Source: Antedon mediterranea
Lineage: Eukaryota > Echinodermata > Crinoidea > Comatulida > Antedonidae
Reading direction: 5' to 3'
Length of the DNA: 64,000 nucleotides
Assembly (NCBI RefSeq): GCF_964355755.1
Contig: NC_092673.1
Span: forward strand, 7,633,001 to 7,697,000
Positions 24,040 to 37,400 of this stretch are shown here, piece by piece. The stretch's first letter is position 1. Every line of letters begins with the position of its first letter. The notes beneath the pieces were generated by a model. It searched no databases, was not told where the DNA came from, and was given only the letters and a program-made list of their open reading frames with translations. The translations under genes and the position numbers were made by a program.

Positions 24040-24330
24040 GATGATAAATCTAGTACACGCGTCAATGTGTTCCCTACTAACGTGTAATCAGGATTAACGA
24101 GTCTGAGTGGCGAATCTTTACCCCCTCCTCGTCTCGTTGTAACAGACACTAGGACAGGTGTCTCCATACTCAATTGTCTAGAGTGCTAAGTTCCTATATA
24201 GGGAGGGTACTTGGCTTAGTAAGAGCCACTCAACTTTGCGACATCAAGATCTGTCAAAAACGGATGTAGCACTCTCACAGAGTCAGGCAATCGCCTTACA
24301 TGGGTTAGTAAACTCGGAAACTTTTTCAAG
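24040..24330. promoter_or_regulatory. Candidate intronic regulatory block
   Basis: A GC-richer, CpG-retaining stretch (ACACGCGTCAATG, AGGATTAACGAG, CTCCTCGTCTCGTTG) without repeats or inverted ends. Part is open on the minus strand (23856-24173) but the peptide has no recognisable features. Confidence 0.2.
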
Positions 24331-24999
24331 TGATTTTCTTTTTAAATCTATAAGCCTTTAAACAGGTATTTTTGCTAATGCTTTCTGCTTCTCCTAGCTG
24401 CTTTAACTAATTGATCTCTCTCATACATCTCATGGACAACACAAGCCTACCACAATCCTAGTGCTAGCTCACTTTTAAATCCTTATAACTCTATATTTTC
24501 GCGACTACTCTGTTTACTGATTAAAATTCTAATAACTTTATCTGGAGTTATTTATAAATTACAGTAAGTTGAATTTCTTTATTTCATTCAAATCGACTGA
24601 TTGCTATTATAAAACACTGGGTAAAGCCTGCAGATCAATCATGCATGTTGAAATAGGAATAATATCAAAATTACTGATCCCCGATTTCACAAAAAAAGTT
24701 ATATTTGATAACAGAAAACTGACTATATTGTGAATTCAATCAAACTACAGTTAGGTATACTGCAGAGCAGTATAGTTTTAAATTGTTAAAAAAAACTTAC
24801 TAAAAGTAATCAAAAACAATAAATAAATCTAATGTATCATAAATAATAATTAATATAATTTAACTTAGTAATAACAGATTTTAAATAAAGAGGAATTGTT
24901 TTTGTTTTTTTACTGACATGTTACATCAGTGTGTTTGTTTGTATAATTACCGGTAAATGGAATTTGTGATAAAGTCAATGTCATTTTAGCCCAATCACC

Positions 25000-25215
25000 T
25001 CCGCCAATGAGTTCGGAAGGTGTATGCATATCATTAGCATAAAATTAACATATCATTAACAATTTTTAACAGAAACGCTTGTGATGTAGCAGAGCATATA
25101 GAAGTCGTTGACATTAATGGAGTGATGATGAATAGTCATGGGTATATAGCTTAAAGGGACAATGTATCAAAATGACACTCTACTCCACACTTTTCGCAGT
25201 TTCATATCTCGTTAA
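25000..25215. promoter_or_regulatory. Candidate intronic regulatory block
   Basis: A repeat-free patch with clustered candidate sites: CCAATGAG, the octamer-like TATGCATATCATTAG, and repeated CATTAACA and CATTAATGG words. Texture-based call only. Confidence 0.2.
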
Positions 25216-26554
25216 AGGTAATGTAGGTAGGTGAATCAAATTAATATTAAGACTTTTACAGTTAATAGAAAAAAACAATTTTCTTTTTCTGAATTATAAA
25301 TGATGGTTCAGTTAATAACATAACATACATCAACAATAATAATAGACATCTATTATCGGCAATATCATTTAAAAGATCTTTTCGACAAGATTGATTAAAA
25401 CATTTGTTATATATCAATTTGCAGAGTAAAAGAAACTAGTTATTTCAATAAAAAGTAATAACCAGTACGCAAGTTTGCATATGACATAGAAACTCACGGA
25501 GAATAAATTTTAAAAAGTTGTGAATTCCTGTCCCACACCTTATCTACTAAAGTGACATGATTTCAATCTCTTAAACCACAGACTCATCACACTGGACAAA
25601 CATTCTAAATAATGTTCAATTTTAAGCCCATTAAGTCCCATGGCTTATTTAAGCTAGCACCGTAGAAAACACATTTGCACGCAGAATGTTGCAGTGTGTT
25701 ACTTATGGGAATACACATCACTGATACAAGCTGGCGTGGTGTTGTATGAGAATTGTTAAATAATAGCATAATATATTTTTATTGGTAGATTTTTGATACG
25801 GTCAATATTTTATGTTGGGAAGGTGGCTGTGTTTACATAGTCTTCAATGAGTTATGGTTAAAATGAGTATAAGTGAATTTTTTTAATGGAATTAGAATTG
25901 TTATACAGTACTGTGGCTTTAATGTATAAAACAAATTTTAAAAGTTTGTCAAAAGATTCTGATTCTTAAACATTTATTTCAAGAAAAAGTAACATACAAT
26001 TTTAAATATTTGTATTTATTAATAATATAATTTTTTTTTCTATGGTTAAAATTAAGGAAGACCATTATTTGAATATATATTTAATTAATTTGAATATAAT
26101 TGTTTTTTGAGAAGTAGTTTAATTTAGTATCTTTACTGTTGTATGGCATACAAGTCCAATAAACTTTCAATAAAAAACATTTTGAAGAATATTAATATTA
26201 AATTATATTAAATTTAATAATATCTCTAATGTTTGTTATGGCAAACAACAAATTCCAATTTTATTAATACTACAATGTATTTTTTTGGACATATCAATAA
26301 AATGCATTTTTTAAGAATATTTTATTAAAATTAGTTGAAAATACTAAATATGTTACTATATATTGATTAAATTGATGATCTAATAGTTTTATTTACTATC
26401 AGTATTATTATATTATATATAAAAATGTGTTGTTTGATGCACTTAACTTATCATTAATTATTATTCACAGGCTATCATGTATTCGTCAGTTAATCAACGT
26501 TCTCTTCGTTTACATCAGGATGTTTTACTGTCTCTGATTTCATCAAACTTCCTT

Positions 26555-26960
26555 AAACAATTTCCCGAATTACCCATGTTGCAGAATCAACATCTGACTG
26601 GGTGTCGGTTGCAATTTTGGCAATGCATTTACTGGCCGACACTGTGTCATAACTTTCCTATCAACACAATTCACTATTTGCCCTATTGCTTTTATAGAAC
26701 TTTTGCTTTATAGTTCAACTAGGTTAAAATAACGTACAACTATAATGTGTGTTCATCAAACAATTTCCCGAATTACCCATGTTGCAGAATCAACATCTGA
26801 CTGGGTGTCGGTTGCAATTTTGGCAATGCATTTACTGGCCGACACTGTGTCATAACTTTCCTATCAACACAATTCACTATTTGCCCTATTGCTTTTATAG
26901 AACTTTTGCTTTATAGTTCAACTAGGTTACAATAACGTACAACTATAATGTGTGTTCATC
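26555..26960. repeat. 203-bp tandem duplication, nearly identical copies
   Basis: Bases 26555-26757 and 26758-26960 are two head-to-tail copies of a 203-bp unit. The only difference I found is GTTAAAATAAC versus GTTACAATAAC. The near-identity implies a very recent duplication or an assembly artefact. The plus-strand ORF 26477-26713 runs through the first copy and has no recognisable product. Confidence 0.95.
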
Positions 26961-27224
26961 GCTTGACTTGTTCATCTCTGTATTCAATTATAAAATTGTT
27001 ATTGAATGCCAAACAACATTTTCCTTCATGTTTGCAACATTGTACCTATTTATACCTCTATGCTCTACCTCACAACCTAATTATTTAAAATTCAAGTTGT
27101 TATGCCATTCACGAATAAGTAATTTAATACAATACCAAAATAATAATACCATTTCAAGTTTAACCTCAAAAATGTTATTTTCTTAATAGACTTAACAGTC
27201 AGCTTAAAAAAGAAACCCAAAATG

Positions 27225-27390
27225 AAATGAATGCAAAAAATGAAAATGAAACAAATACGATTATTAAAGGAAACCAAATTGAATGCAAAGAAATGAATGT
27301 AAAGATATGAACGCAAAGATATGAATGCAAAGAAATTAAGATAAAGAAATAAACGCAAATAAACAAACACAAAGAAATGAACACATAAAT
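27225..27390. repeat. Degenerate short tandem repeat (AAAGAAATGAATGC type)
   Basis: Twelve to fourteen-base units such as AAAGAAATGAATGT, AAAGATATGAACGC and AAAGATATGAATGC follow each other, giving strong A-rich bias. This explains the two overlapping minus-strand ORFs at 27092-27384. Confidence 0.8.
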
Positions 27391-29437
27391 GAAAGAATCT
27401 GTAGAAAAGTCACTGTTATATAATTTTTAAAATGCCAAAGTTGCATTTTAACTTTGAATTTCTAAATTTCATTTGTAATTTGCGGATGAAACCAATTCCA
27501 TCAAAAAGAAAAAATTTGGATTCCAATTGAACTGCAGTGAGAAAGTACTTACAGTTTGTACATATTAATTACTACTAATTACTGACTAGTATATAAGACC
27601 TAACCTAATTTGAAAACTGTAGGATTAGCTTTTTGTTTTCTTATAGGTGTTTCAATCATTTGCCTTGAAATTAAAAATGAAAGTAGAATTAATGACAATT
27701 AAGTAATCAACATGATCCCTTAATTACAGTACATTCAATTCTACCTCAGAAACAATTTTAAATTATGCATAATTAAAGTTATTAAATAACAACTAATTAG
27801 TATAATTATTTGACCTCTGATATTTACAATTTGATAACATTGAATAGAAGCTGTTTTGATTGATTTATTTACATTTTAATTTACTTCCTTCTAATAAAAA
27901 TTAAGAGTCTACACATACTTTTTTTGTATATTTTACAAATTTACAAAACTGAAAATGAGTTTACAGTACCTTTTTAATATAAAAGTTTAAAAAAGAAGGA
28001 AACGCCCAGATTAATTGGAAAAAACATGATATTAATTACAACTGTACTGGCAATGTATACAGTAGTGAGTGGGGCACTGACCTAATGTTTCACCTAATCA
28101 TCTAATTGACACATTCGTCATTCGTTCGTAAACCTGCCAAAAGGCTCTTTACATTTTAAGGTATATTTGACATATTTTCATTTTGAAACAAATATTAATT
28201 CCATTTTATATACTGTATATTGCAATATCAATATTACAATTTAGGAAGAAAAAAAGAGATCCAATTATTAGTTCTAAGAACATTTATATATTTAAAATAT
28301 ATCTTATTGAATAAAATAAATCCTAGTAGTATATAATTATAATAAAACATACTGTACTTACAGTACTTTATTTAAAAAACGATCTCCTTGATTGATCAAT
28401 TTAATTAAGAAGTCTAAAGCTAAAATTATATAGTTTTACACTATGAACCTGTACATTATTTTTTAAAAAACGTAAAAAAACTTGTAGTTGTAGTTTGTTT
28501 TAATGAAAATTATGCAAAATAAAACCAATTGTTGTTTGTGAATCGTTTGTGGTTCCATTTGTCTACAAATGTTTTTGCACCTTTCAGGTGATGTCAAATT
28601 GGAAAACACGATTGCTAAAAATGGCTCCACTGGAACAAGACCAGAATTAATTCTGGAATTTTTTAAACAAATGACACCAATTTCAGAATTGGTTCTGTTT
28701 GTAATTTATTTTGGACACATTTCTGCTATCAGAAAAAACACATTTTAAAATGTATTCTCCTTCTTGATAGAAACAGGCTCTTAATGTCATCCCCATTTTT
28801 TTTTTTTTGGAAACTCTTAAAACATATTTTATCTTGCTGTTCTACAAACAAGCTTTAAATTTAATCCAATTTAACTATCTATAAAAATCAGACTTAAAAC
28901 ATAGGCCTGCCGTCACTGTAAAGAGAACAGTCATAAAAAACATCAATAAGATGAATTCTGTGAGATTTGAACCTTTAATCTTTAAAGCATAACATGGAAT
29001 CTATGCATCAAAGGTCATAGTTCAAAGTTTATAGCTGAGGTATTGTGGATGTAGCTAAAAATTACATAAACATAATAAAAAAAATTAAATGTCATGAATG
29101 TAATTGTGGTACAGTAGGTAGGTGATGGGCTCAAACACTTCTATCAAGCCTAGCGGGTATTTTTTGGCATTCCTTCCAGCCCAATTTCAATATAGCTTGG
29201 ACCCGGAAAAAAAACATCCAGTTATCTTAAACTTTTTCCAATTAGTCTGAACTTTTAGATTTTCAGACTTATATCCCCAAAACAAAAATTGATGCAATCC
29301 AATTGAAAACATTACTATTATTCCTCACAGTAATTTAAACAAAATCCAGATTTTTGGTAAATTAATTACCTACTTCTATTCATATTTATAGTTTAGCAAA
29401 CTAACATTTAGTGTTTATAGTACTATCATCAGAGATT

Positions 29438-29469
29438 AGGCCAATATTGGTTTATCCAGGTAAAAGCAT
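29438..29469 (+). repeat. Short dispersed repeat (GGTTTATCCAGGTA family), copy
   Basis: AGGCCAATATTGGTTTATCC followed by AGGTAAAAGC. Nearly the same as the copy at 59079. Confidence 0.6.
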
Positions 29470-30959
29470 GTTATCAAAGGCACTGTCTGTACTTTATGTA
29501 AAAAGGTGAGAAATCAAGCTTTCTTTCAAACTTAGTTTAATTAAACATTTTCCTTAATAAAATAATGATTGAAAGCTTTGGAATGCTTAAAAACTTTGCT
29601 GTGAAATTCAGTTTACTTTTAATAAGGTCAAAAATATTTTTTTAAGCTGTTTTGAATAATAAAAAAAATATCATAAATGAAATAAATCATACCACATAAA
29701 AACACTAATTTATCCGTCAACAATATGAAGTCTGCTAACTGCATGATCAGTATTTTACAACATGGTTGCACAGTAGTTTTAATAGTTTTTATATTTTTTT
29801 AACACCATTGTTAAGTAATATTTCATGTCATTGCAACAAATGTATACAATTAACGTGGGCAGACTTGTTTTTATATTCTAACAAGAAAAATATTTTCACA
29901 TAATTATATGTAAACTGAGAATTTGCTAAAAAATACATTAGCAACAATTAGTAAGGTGAAGATAAAATGTGTTTTTTCATTATTTGATAACGTTTATGCT
30001 GTACACTCAGCAGTATTACATAAAATAATTATGCTAATAAAGTACTATTTTTCATTAAAATAAATTAAGTTACAGAGACAGAGAGATAATTGTGAGAACA
30101 CACATTAAACATGATTAAATACAAAAATAATAGAAAAAACATACAATTTCAATAACAAACGAACTACAAACTTTGGGTGAGAAGCATCAGGGCTTAGTGT
30201 ACTGTACACAATATTTCTGAAATAATTTAACTTCCATCAGTGTAACATTTGCGAAATCAAATACACGATGCATTATTCACATCATCTATGTATAGCAATC
30301 TGTGTATAAATACACTTACTAATTTAAATATACATGAATAGAAATTAACACATTACAAAGCCAAAACACTTAGGGATCAAGAGAAAATCCAGAGTTGCAC
30401 CTGTTAAGACAAATCTCATTATCATATTCCCAGGTGCCTTAATATTCCATGCCCCATAACATGGTTAATGAAATTGGTTACCATTAGACTCCTGTTGCAT
30501 CTTATAAAGTATCTCATCAATCCAATTTAAAAAGCGCCTAGTTAATACATCCCTTAAGTAACGCACACTTTTAACAAACCGGTTCCACAAGACACCACTA
30601 ATAATGCCTTTGAGATAGTAATTCTCTGAAGGCTTCTTTGTTGCATACAAATAACATAGCAATCTTTTTTTAAAGAGAGAACGCAAAAAATACAAAACAC
30701 GCATTAGATATTTATCTTCAACCTTTAAACGATGCGATCAAGCGATTGCCATGCGCAGTGTATTTTATCGGATAAATTGATAAACAACAATTTCAGGTTA
30801 TTATCGACAAATATATTAATCTCATAACAATACACATATAGAAAGTTTAATCCGGTCTTTGAATTGTAAGTTAGAGATGATGTATAAATTCAGCATCAGT
30901 AAAGTGAGAGAAAATTGGTGGATCTTTTGAAGCAGCGAGTAAATTGAATGTATCGGAAA

Positions 30960-31215
30960 TCGGCATAATGAAACAATCATTTACCTTGCAGACTGTGGCG
31001 TTCGAGTCTATTCGACGGATTAATATCTCATCCCTCAGAGGGGATGGCAAATGTACACGGATTTAGGGCTCTGGTAATTTGCTTTGAAAGCAAATTCAGC
31101 TCAAAGCTCTGGCACATTAAGCTAGAGGATGGCGAGCTGTGATAAATGGTCGCAACCGTCATTAACTGCGTCCATTCACCTAGTCGACTTGCCCGGCTGA
31201 CCCCATATACTAGCT
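30960..31215. promoter_or_regulatory. Candidate intronic enhancer, contains a Hox-Pbx-type site
   Basis: The clearest GC-richer, repeat-free island of the 17.8 kb intron, about 2 kb downstream of the PBC-B exon. It includes TGATAAATGG at 31140-31149, fitting the Hox-Pbx dimer consensus TGATNNATKR, and CpG-containing words (GGTCGCAACCGTCATTAAC). There is no ORF of note. Pbx autoregulation through such a site is plausible, but the motif also occurs by chance in AT-rich DNA. Confidence 0.3.
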
Positions 31216-32803
31216 CATAAACCTAACATACTACAGCTTCTACAGCCAAATCACTCTAGTCTCAATTTATTTCTATTGATTGAAATTTCTAGACTTTTAG
31301 TTGAGCATTGTATTATTTTTGTTTTAACCTTTACGTCAATTTTGTACACATGGCTCAATAATAATTATTGGAATGAAGTATAGACTACTAAAATATCCAA
31401 GAAGTGTATTATATTTATTGTTTTTTTTATAAGAATTATTATCTTTATCTATATACATTGCTATAATTATCATTACACTAAAAGAAATAAGCAATAAGAA
31501 AAAACTAATTGTTGTCATAAAAGAGGAATTTAAGGTTGTTTAAAAATGTTGCGGCTATTAAAGAAATTTACATTTTGTTTTAATACTTGAAGCATTGCAA
31601 TTTAAATTTTAATTATACCTTTATAGAAATATTAACATTCATTCATAACTGACAACTTCATAATTTGTGGTATTATACAGTGTGAACAGTAGTTATAGTA
31701 TTATTTAGCAACATCTTATTTTTGCTATATTATTTCTTTATTTTCATTAATCAATTGAGATTGAAAAATTTAAAAGATTACATTAATTCAATTTGTGGTG
31801 TGTTATTTGTTAATTTAATTGGACAAAAAATGATTAAAAGTACCAAATTTGTCAGTTTTTGGGAGGTTTTTTTTATGTCTTGTGAGTAGGTAGGTATCCA
31901 GGAGCCTTTAATAGTATAATCTTTTGTTTTTTAAACCCACAACATTTTTTGGAATGAAACATTTTTGACTGGCTGGATGTTCCCATGAAACGATATTCCC
32001 AAAGTATGGCCTTGTATGCTATTTAACATCTCTGCTTTTTTTTTTATGACAAAAGGTTATATTTATTTAGCTTAAATATTTTTGATTAATAGAAGATAAA
32101 ATGTTCTTGACAAGTTAACTAGATTCGTTGATCAAGCAGATTTTCTAGAATATTAAATAATATCAATATTGATATTACTACACAGGTAAATAATTTGAAA
32201 AGATAAATCAAACCGTTTTATTTAATTTTAAGTAAATTGAAATGCATATTTTTTTACATGCATTTTCTAAATCAAATGATTTGATTTGTATCTGTGTTCT
32301 TGCATACAGGTACTGTAGTACAGTTGAATATAGTTTTTAATTTCAGTATCTTCATTTCCTAATATTTATTGGTATACAGATTTTGTATACCCGTTATAAT
32401 GTATAAGAAAAGATAGTAAATTTATATGTTCAAAAAGTTAGCAATATTTCGAGCTGGTTGACATTTACAACCTTGGACGGATTTTGGAAACTGTGATAAT
32501 AAATATTAATTATATTAATTTATCAAATACAGGCAAAAAAAGGTCAAACTTAATGATAGTAAAAATAATAGGGATACCGATACAATTGGATTTCTGGAAG
32601 AAAAATTTAACAAAGAAATAAAAAGTATTGTAAAATGTTGTAATACTATAGCATCCACTAAGTTATTTACCCATGGGCAGAGTTATCACTAACTTTGGTT
32701 GGTTGGTTAGGAACCAACTTACCCTGGTAAATTAACTAAGCCTTTAAGGGGGCCTAAATACAGAGAATACACAAACCAGTATTGGTGTTAGTAGTCTATG
32801 AGT

Positions 32804-32835
32804 GCTAGCTTACCTGTATAAACCGACAATAGCCC
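32804..32835 (-). repeat. Short dispersed repeat (GGTTTATCCAGGTA family), inverted copy
   Basis: On the minus strand it reads GGGCTATTGTCGGTTTATAC then AGGTAAGCTAGC, matching the copies at 13333, 29438 and 59079. Confidence 0.55.
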
Positions 32836-33316
32836 ATGCTCTCCAGAGGGAGGGCTCAGATACGAAAGTGAAAAGTTCCTAGAACACCCCTGTATTATAA
32901 TGGACCAGTCCGCAACCACGCCCTCATGTGGGAACGTACAGCTATACACTTCGTATATTTTGTTTTAAGCACACGAATCATGAATGTAGTAGGATTTGCA
33001 AAGAATATATCCTTTGGTTATATCTGAAAGATCACTACTGTACACACTCCTGAAGGATACCCGGCAAATTTGACAGGTCAACTCCGGCCTCTAAAGCCCC
33101 ACTAAATCCAGATGGACAGCCATTAAAAACTTGTTAAGAAATGCTCAATTAGCCAGTTTTCCAAGGAAATCCCCGAGAAATTCAAGTTTCGTAAACGCAC
33201 CCTTTGAAGCAAAAGGTCAGTTCATTCAGTAACTCGCAGTCACACGTGGAAATATTGGGGACCAATGTACATGAATGAAATGGTAAAATAATTTTAAACC
33301 AAGAAGATTTACATAC

Positions 33317-33507
33317 CTTGCATCCAGAAATCGGGAACGGAGAATCATAACTGCTTCACAGGTACTTTGTTTCAACTGTACTTGAATTGCGTTAAATTTT
33401 CGTTGTATAATGTTAACCATACGTTCTATTTCTTTGGGTGCTATCGGCCGCGTTCGGCTCTGTTCTCGTAACAGATTCATGACATGCGTTGTGAATTCAT
33501 TACAAGC
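33317..33507 (-). CDS. Pbx: Pbx, PBC-B domain exon
   Basis: The exon is 191 nt, enters in phase 0 (acceptor ACATAG) and leaves after two bases of an Arg codon (GCAAG|GTATGT). It encodes [20 protein letters not shown], then [20 protein letters not shown], then [20 protein letters not shown] and LDA. This is the second half of PBC-B and the run-in to the homeodomain, nearly identical to vertebrate PBX. In PBX proteins this region takes part in Meis/Prep contact, nuclear export control and cofactor binding. The Arg split across the 17.8 kb intron is the first of the RRKRR arm, so exons 33317 and 15467 join in frame. Confidence 0.97.
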
Positions 33508-34175
33508 CTATGTATACAGTAAATATAAATATTATGATTTAATAATGAATAATAAATATTCATTTAAACCAATTCAGTCTTGAATTTAAAACTTGATTAG
33601 TATAACTATTTGGAAAAAGTGAAGTTTTAGCCAATTAAAAAAAAAAAAAGCGTTTCCCTTAATAAATAAAGCAACTACCATACACTACATTGATAATTAT
33701 ACAGGATAGAAATTGAACACAATCTGAAAATAAACATTTTTGTTAAAATTTAAAACAAAAAGATTTAAATTAAAATTGTCGTCACAAATCCTGTAGAAAG
33801 GTTTTATTGTTATTATGCATTATGATGGAGTTCAGCCATCAAGTTTTTACCAAGCCAAGGTCACCAAAGGTCATTGCAGTGCCACACACTTGAGTAGGCC
33901 TACTGTATAGTAATATTAAAAGTTGCACAAGAGGTCAATTTTATTTTCCTACCTCTTAAAACAATAATACTGTAGGACAAAGTGATTTTGGGATCTGTGA
34001 TTGAACTTCACCTTATATGGAATTGCCAAGAAACCAAGTTCAAATATACAAGAAATGAAAGTTTATGAGTTAAATGAAAATGTTCAGTTTTCATCTGATT
34101 TCAACAAATACATAACAATCATTCATTGTTTTATTTTACACACATTGTAAATTGTAAACAAAAAACAAACAATAC
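33508..34175 (-). other. Pbx intron (668 bp)
   Basis: The donor is ACAG|GTATTG and the acceptor ACATAG. Ordinary AT-rich intron with a poly(A) run near 33635. No other feature seen. Confidence 0.9.
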
Positions 34176-34426
34176 CTGTTCATATTTATCTAATTCTGTG
34201 TGATAGATTTGCCTAATCTGTGCCAGTTTTGCCCTATAATCACTGTGTTCAATTGCATTCTCTGGTTGTCCTGGTCCACCTCCAGATGCTGCCGCTGCCG
34301 CCGCTGCTGCTGCTGATCCGCCACCCTTCTCTGGACCTGCAACACCTTCTGCTATCAACATGTTGTCTAATCGCATTAGTTGTGGATCTGGTGGTTCTTC
34401 CTCTTGTGTTCCTCGAATACTTAATA
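34176..34426 (-). CDS. Pbx: Pbx, PBC-A end, polyalanine linker and PBC-B start
   Basis: The exon is 251 nt. The acceptor TTTTATTTTACAG is followed by two bases completing a Val codon (upstream phase 1, as in vertebrate PBX KTVLSIRG), then 83 codons to CAG. It encodes [20 protein letters not shown] then [17 protein letters not shown], nine alanines, a Gly/Pro/Gln-rich linker, and [20 protein letters not shown] then DKYEQ. The first part is the end of PBC-A, which binds Meis/Prep in the family. The second begins PBC-B. The alanine run is encoded by mixed GCA and GCG codons and is kept at about vertebrate length. Exons for the first 85-90 residues (N-terminus and most of PBC-A) were not found up to base 64000. 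The plus-strand ORF here is a shadow. Confidence 0.98.
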
Positions 34427-37400
34427 CTGTAAAATAAAAAACAAAGTGCATCGTTTAACTGGTTGTTAAAATTTACTAACAGTATATCAACAATAAAATG
34501 TCTTACAGTCATTGTCAAAGTTATCTGTATGTGCCAATAGAACTGTGATTGTGAACAAATTTACTTTTTGACAGATCCATAATAATGAAAAATAAATCAC
34601 TCTCACTGGCGTCCCATTTAACACCCCCACCCCAATTTTCAGTTTTCTGTAGAAAAGCTTCAGGGTACATTTAAAAGAATACAAGCATTATTTGCAACTT
34701 TTGAAAAGTCTAATTTTAAGACATTTTCAGTTTTCTGTATTTGCAGAAAATCTGGGCATGCATTTGAAAGAATACAAACATTATTTGTACATAAAGTCTG
34801 CTTTTAAAGAGATTTTTAGTTTTCTGTGTCTATAGTTTAGGAGAGACCTTTATTACTATTACTTTCTACAGATACAAACTCATTAAATTTCATAATTAAT
34901 TCATTTAACAAGTTCATTAGCAAGTAACTCGGTCTTAGTTCACTATAGATTCTAATGAAGATGGTCCTATTGCAGATTGAAGTAACAAAATCCTAATTGG
35001 CAAAACTGAAACATTTTAACGATCACCAACAATTTAGCAACACAGTTCAGGTTACAGATGATCTGATTGACCTAATCAGCGTTAAATTTGCACTACTTAT
35101 CTGAACTGCAAACTTAGAAACTCAAGAACAAAAAAAAATCCTTTTTTAAATACACTAAATAATTTGTAATAATTAAGATAAATTTTGGTTCCTTACTAAA
35201 CTTTTGTAATAATTCATTTGAAAATAAATTATTAGTTTTACAACTTTATCCTAAATAAAATCACTATTTATTTATCGAATATTTTTGCTATGGCATGGTT
35301 GATGTTCTTTACTGAACCACTTTGAAAATGATGCTTTAGAATGAATCAGTAAATAAAAAGATAGAATGAAAATACAAATTACTGTACTTTATTCTATTTG
35401 TATTCTTTACTTGACTGTCCTCTAGAATACGTACACAATAAAGTCTTGACTTATTAATTGGACACTACTGATCTCTTTGTATCAGTTTTCACAAATATTA
35501 TTTATACTATTTTTCTTATTAAAGCATTACAATTTCTATAATGTATCCTTCCAATTCTATACTGCACAGCTTTGTTCAAAAGGTCGGCATACTATTTTGT
35601 TGCTGGCAGGCTGATGATTGGCATACATACAAATTTCTTGTCACTTTTATGTGACTATTCTTTCTTTTAAATACTCCAAAAAATTAATAAGTATGAGCCT
35701 CAAAGTATTTTGTTTTGTATCATAATATAAAATCAAACTTAAAGTTCAAATTCACTATATTTTATAATATAATTTAAATGAACTCACAACGCTGAATGCT
35801 ACTGATTCTGCCATTACACTTTAATGCCTTGAAAAATAACCGTAAATGTTGTAAATCGATGCAGATTTTTAGTATAGTATGTAGTTAAGTGATGTGGAAT
35901 ACTTTAATCTAAGATTCTTCGATGTTCATCCCAGAAATTGAAACAATTCACTTTTCCCCCTTTCAAAATTCCATAATAAAAAATGATTTATTTCATAGTG
36001 TATATAAAATTTTCAACCTAAACTAAAGGTTTTGCCCTAAAAAGTACCCTCTACTCATTTCGTTACAGGGCCATAAATAATGTGGTAAACATGACAGAAA
36101 AAATGTTACTGCTCATAATTTTCTACGCCAATTACAACACAGAGTTTAAGTCGGAAAATCTCAACAAAATTGTTGCTCTGGGTTGCCTATTCCCTGTTCC
36201 ATATGTAGTGTGGCACATGCAATCCAACTGGTAATCTCCTAGATGATCCAGTTAATCCCGGCAATATGATCGTACTGTTTAAACGTAGCAATTGAAAAAG
36301 CTGTACTAGAGTTTTTAAGATAGAGAGCCCCCTTGTGGTCACCCTATAGGGAAAAAGGTAAGGTTAATAACATGGCTGTGAGCCAGCACACTGTGACTCA
36401 TTTATCTTCTAAACCACAAGGAAGATAAACTGAACGCCTTGATGAAAAGAGTCACCAACACACAATGATTTATACCAATAAACAACTCAATTTAGAAATT
36501 ATAGTAGAAATGATATTTATACAGGATTTTTTATTACTGTATTGTTTCACTTAAATTCTATCAACTTGTACATGTTATTGTTTAAATATACTGTAGTCTT
36601 GAAGATCTATTTCAATTTTACAACATAACTTACAAAGGAACTATATGTTTAAAATGTACAGCTTGTATTATAAAATGTGTATAATTAAACAAAAATTATT
36701 AAAAATATATTCTACTTGCCAAAATGCTTTGTACTGTATTCATTTCTCAGTAATATAATGATACTGCACTGTACAGTACTTTATTAATGAAGACAAAATA
36801 TTAACTGTTTATAATTGATTAGTAAACCTTTCTAAGAAACAAGAATGATCTATTTTAAAACTTTTTATAGCTTATCTAATTTACCATAAAATGAACCAGA
36901 ACTGTAAATTCTTTGCCACTTTAGCCTACTTTACCAGAAATAAGTGTCTACTAACAGAGTAGGCCTGACAACCAACGATTTACAACCTAGCTAGGTTTAC
37001 CTGACAGCTTGGCCTAGCCAAGTTGACAGCTAGACATTCTGAAAAGAAATTCAAAAGCTATAGTATAGTGAAGGTACTGTATTGAACATACAAACCAATC
37101 AAGTATACACAAACACACACTGCTCTAGGCCAGTTCCTGGCTAACCCTACATATTCTGATTTGACCCAACTATGTCACTTGGCCTACATTTACAATCACA
37201 TGATTAAGACATTCCCTAGCTCACATTTCTCCTAGTTGAATTTTTTTCTCAATCTCCACTATAGAATTCAATCACTCTAGGCTAGTGAACTAAATAACAA
37301 AACATGAAAAAATGTCACCCTGCGATAATCAACCCATTAGAAATATGCCGTTGAGAAAATTGCCCAACAAGATAAAAATTTCTCAATCATCATTACCGTC

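Larger units (their letters stand above)
15468..33316 (-). other. Pbx intron (17.8 kb) between PBC-B and the homeodomain
   Basis: The donor is GCAAG|GTATGT at 33316 and the acceptor TTTTTGCAG at 15468. It contains a Harbinger-like element (20663-21428), a 203-bp tandem duplication (26555-26960), a GAATGCAAAG-type repeat (27225-27390), copies of short dispersed repeats, and GC-richer islands at about 19.1, 22.1-22.4, 24.0-24.3, 25.0-25.2 and 31.0-31.2 kb listed separately as candidate regulatory DNA. The rest is featureless AT-rich DNA. No host exon on either strand is convincing. Confidence 0.85.

Noticed and set aside
27092-27384. Minus-strand ORFs rich in Phe, Leu and Ile, looking like membrane proteins
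   Set aside because: The bias comes from the A-rich tandem repeat on the plus strand.
28960-29040. Two TTTGAACC/GGTTCAAA-type B-box-like words
   Set aside because: No matching A box at the right distance and no acceptor stem.
34220-34432. Plus-strand ORF of 70 codons, Leu/Pro-rich
   Set aside because: Antisense of the polyalanine/PBC exon; the Leu/Pro richness comes from the complement of GCN repeats.
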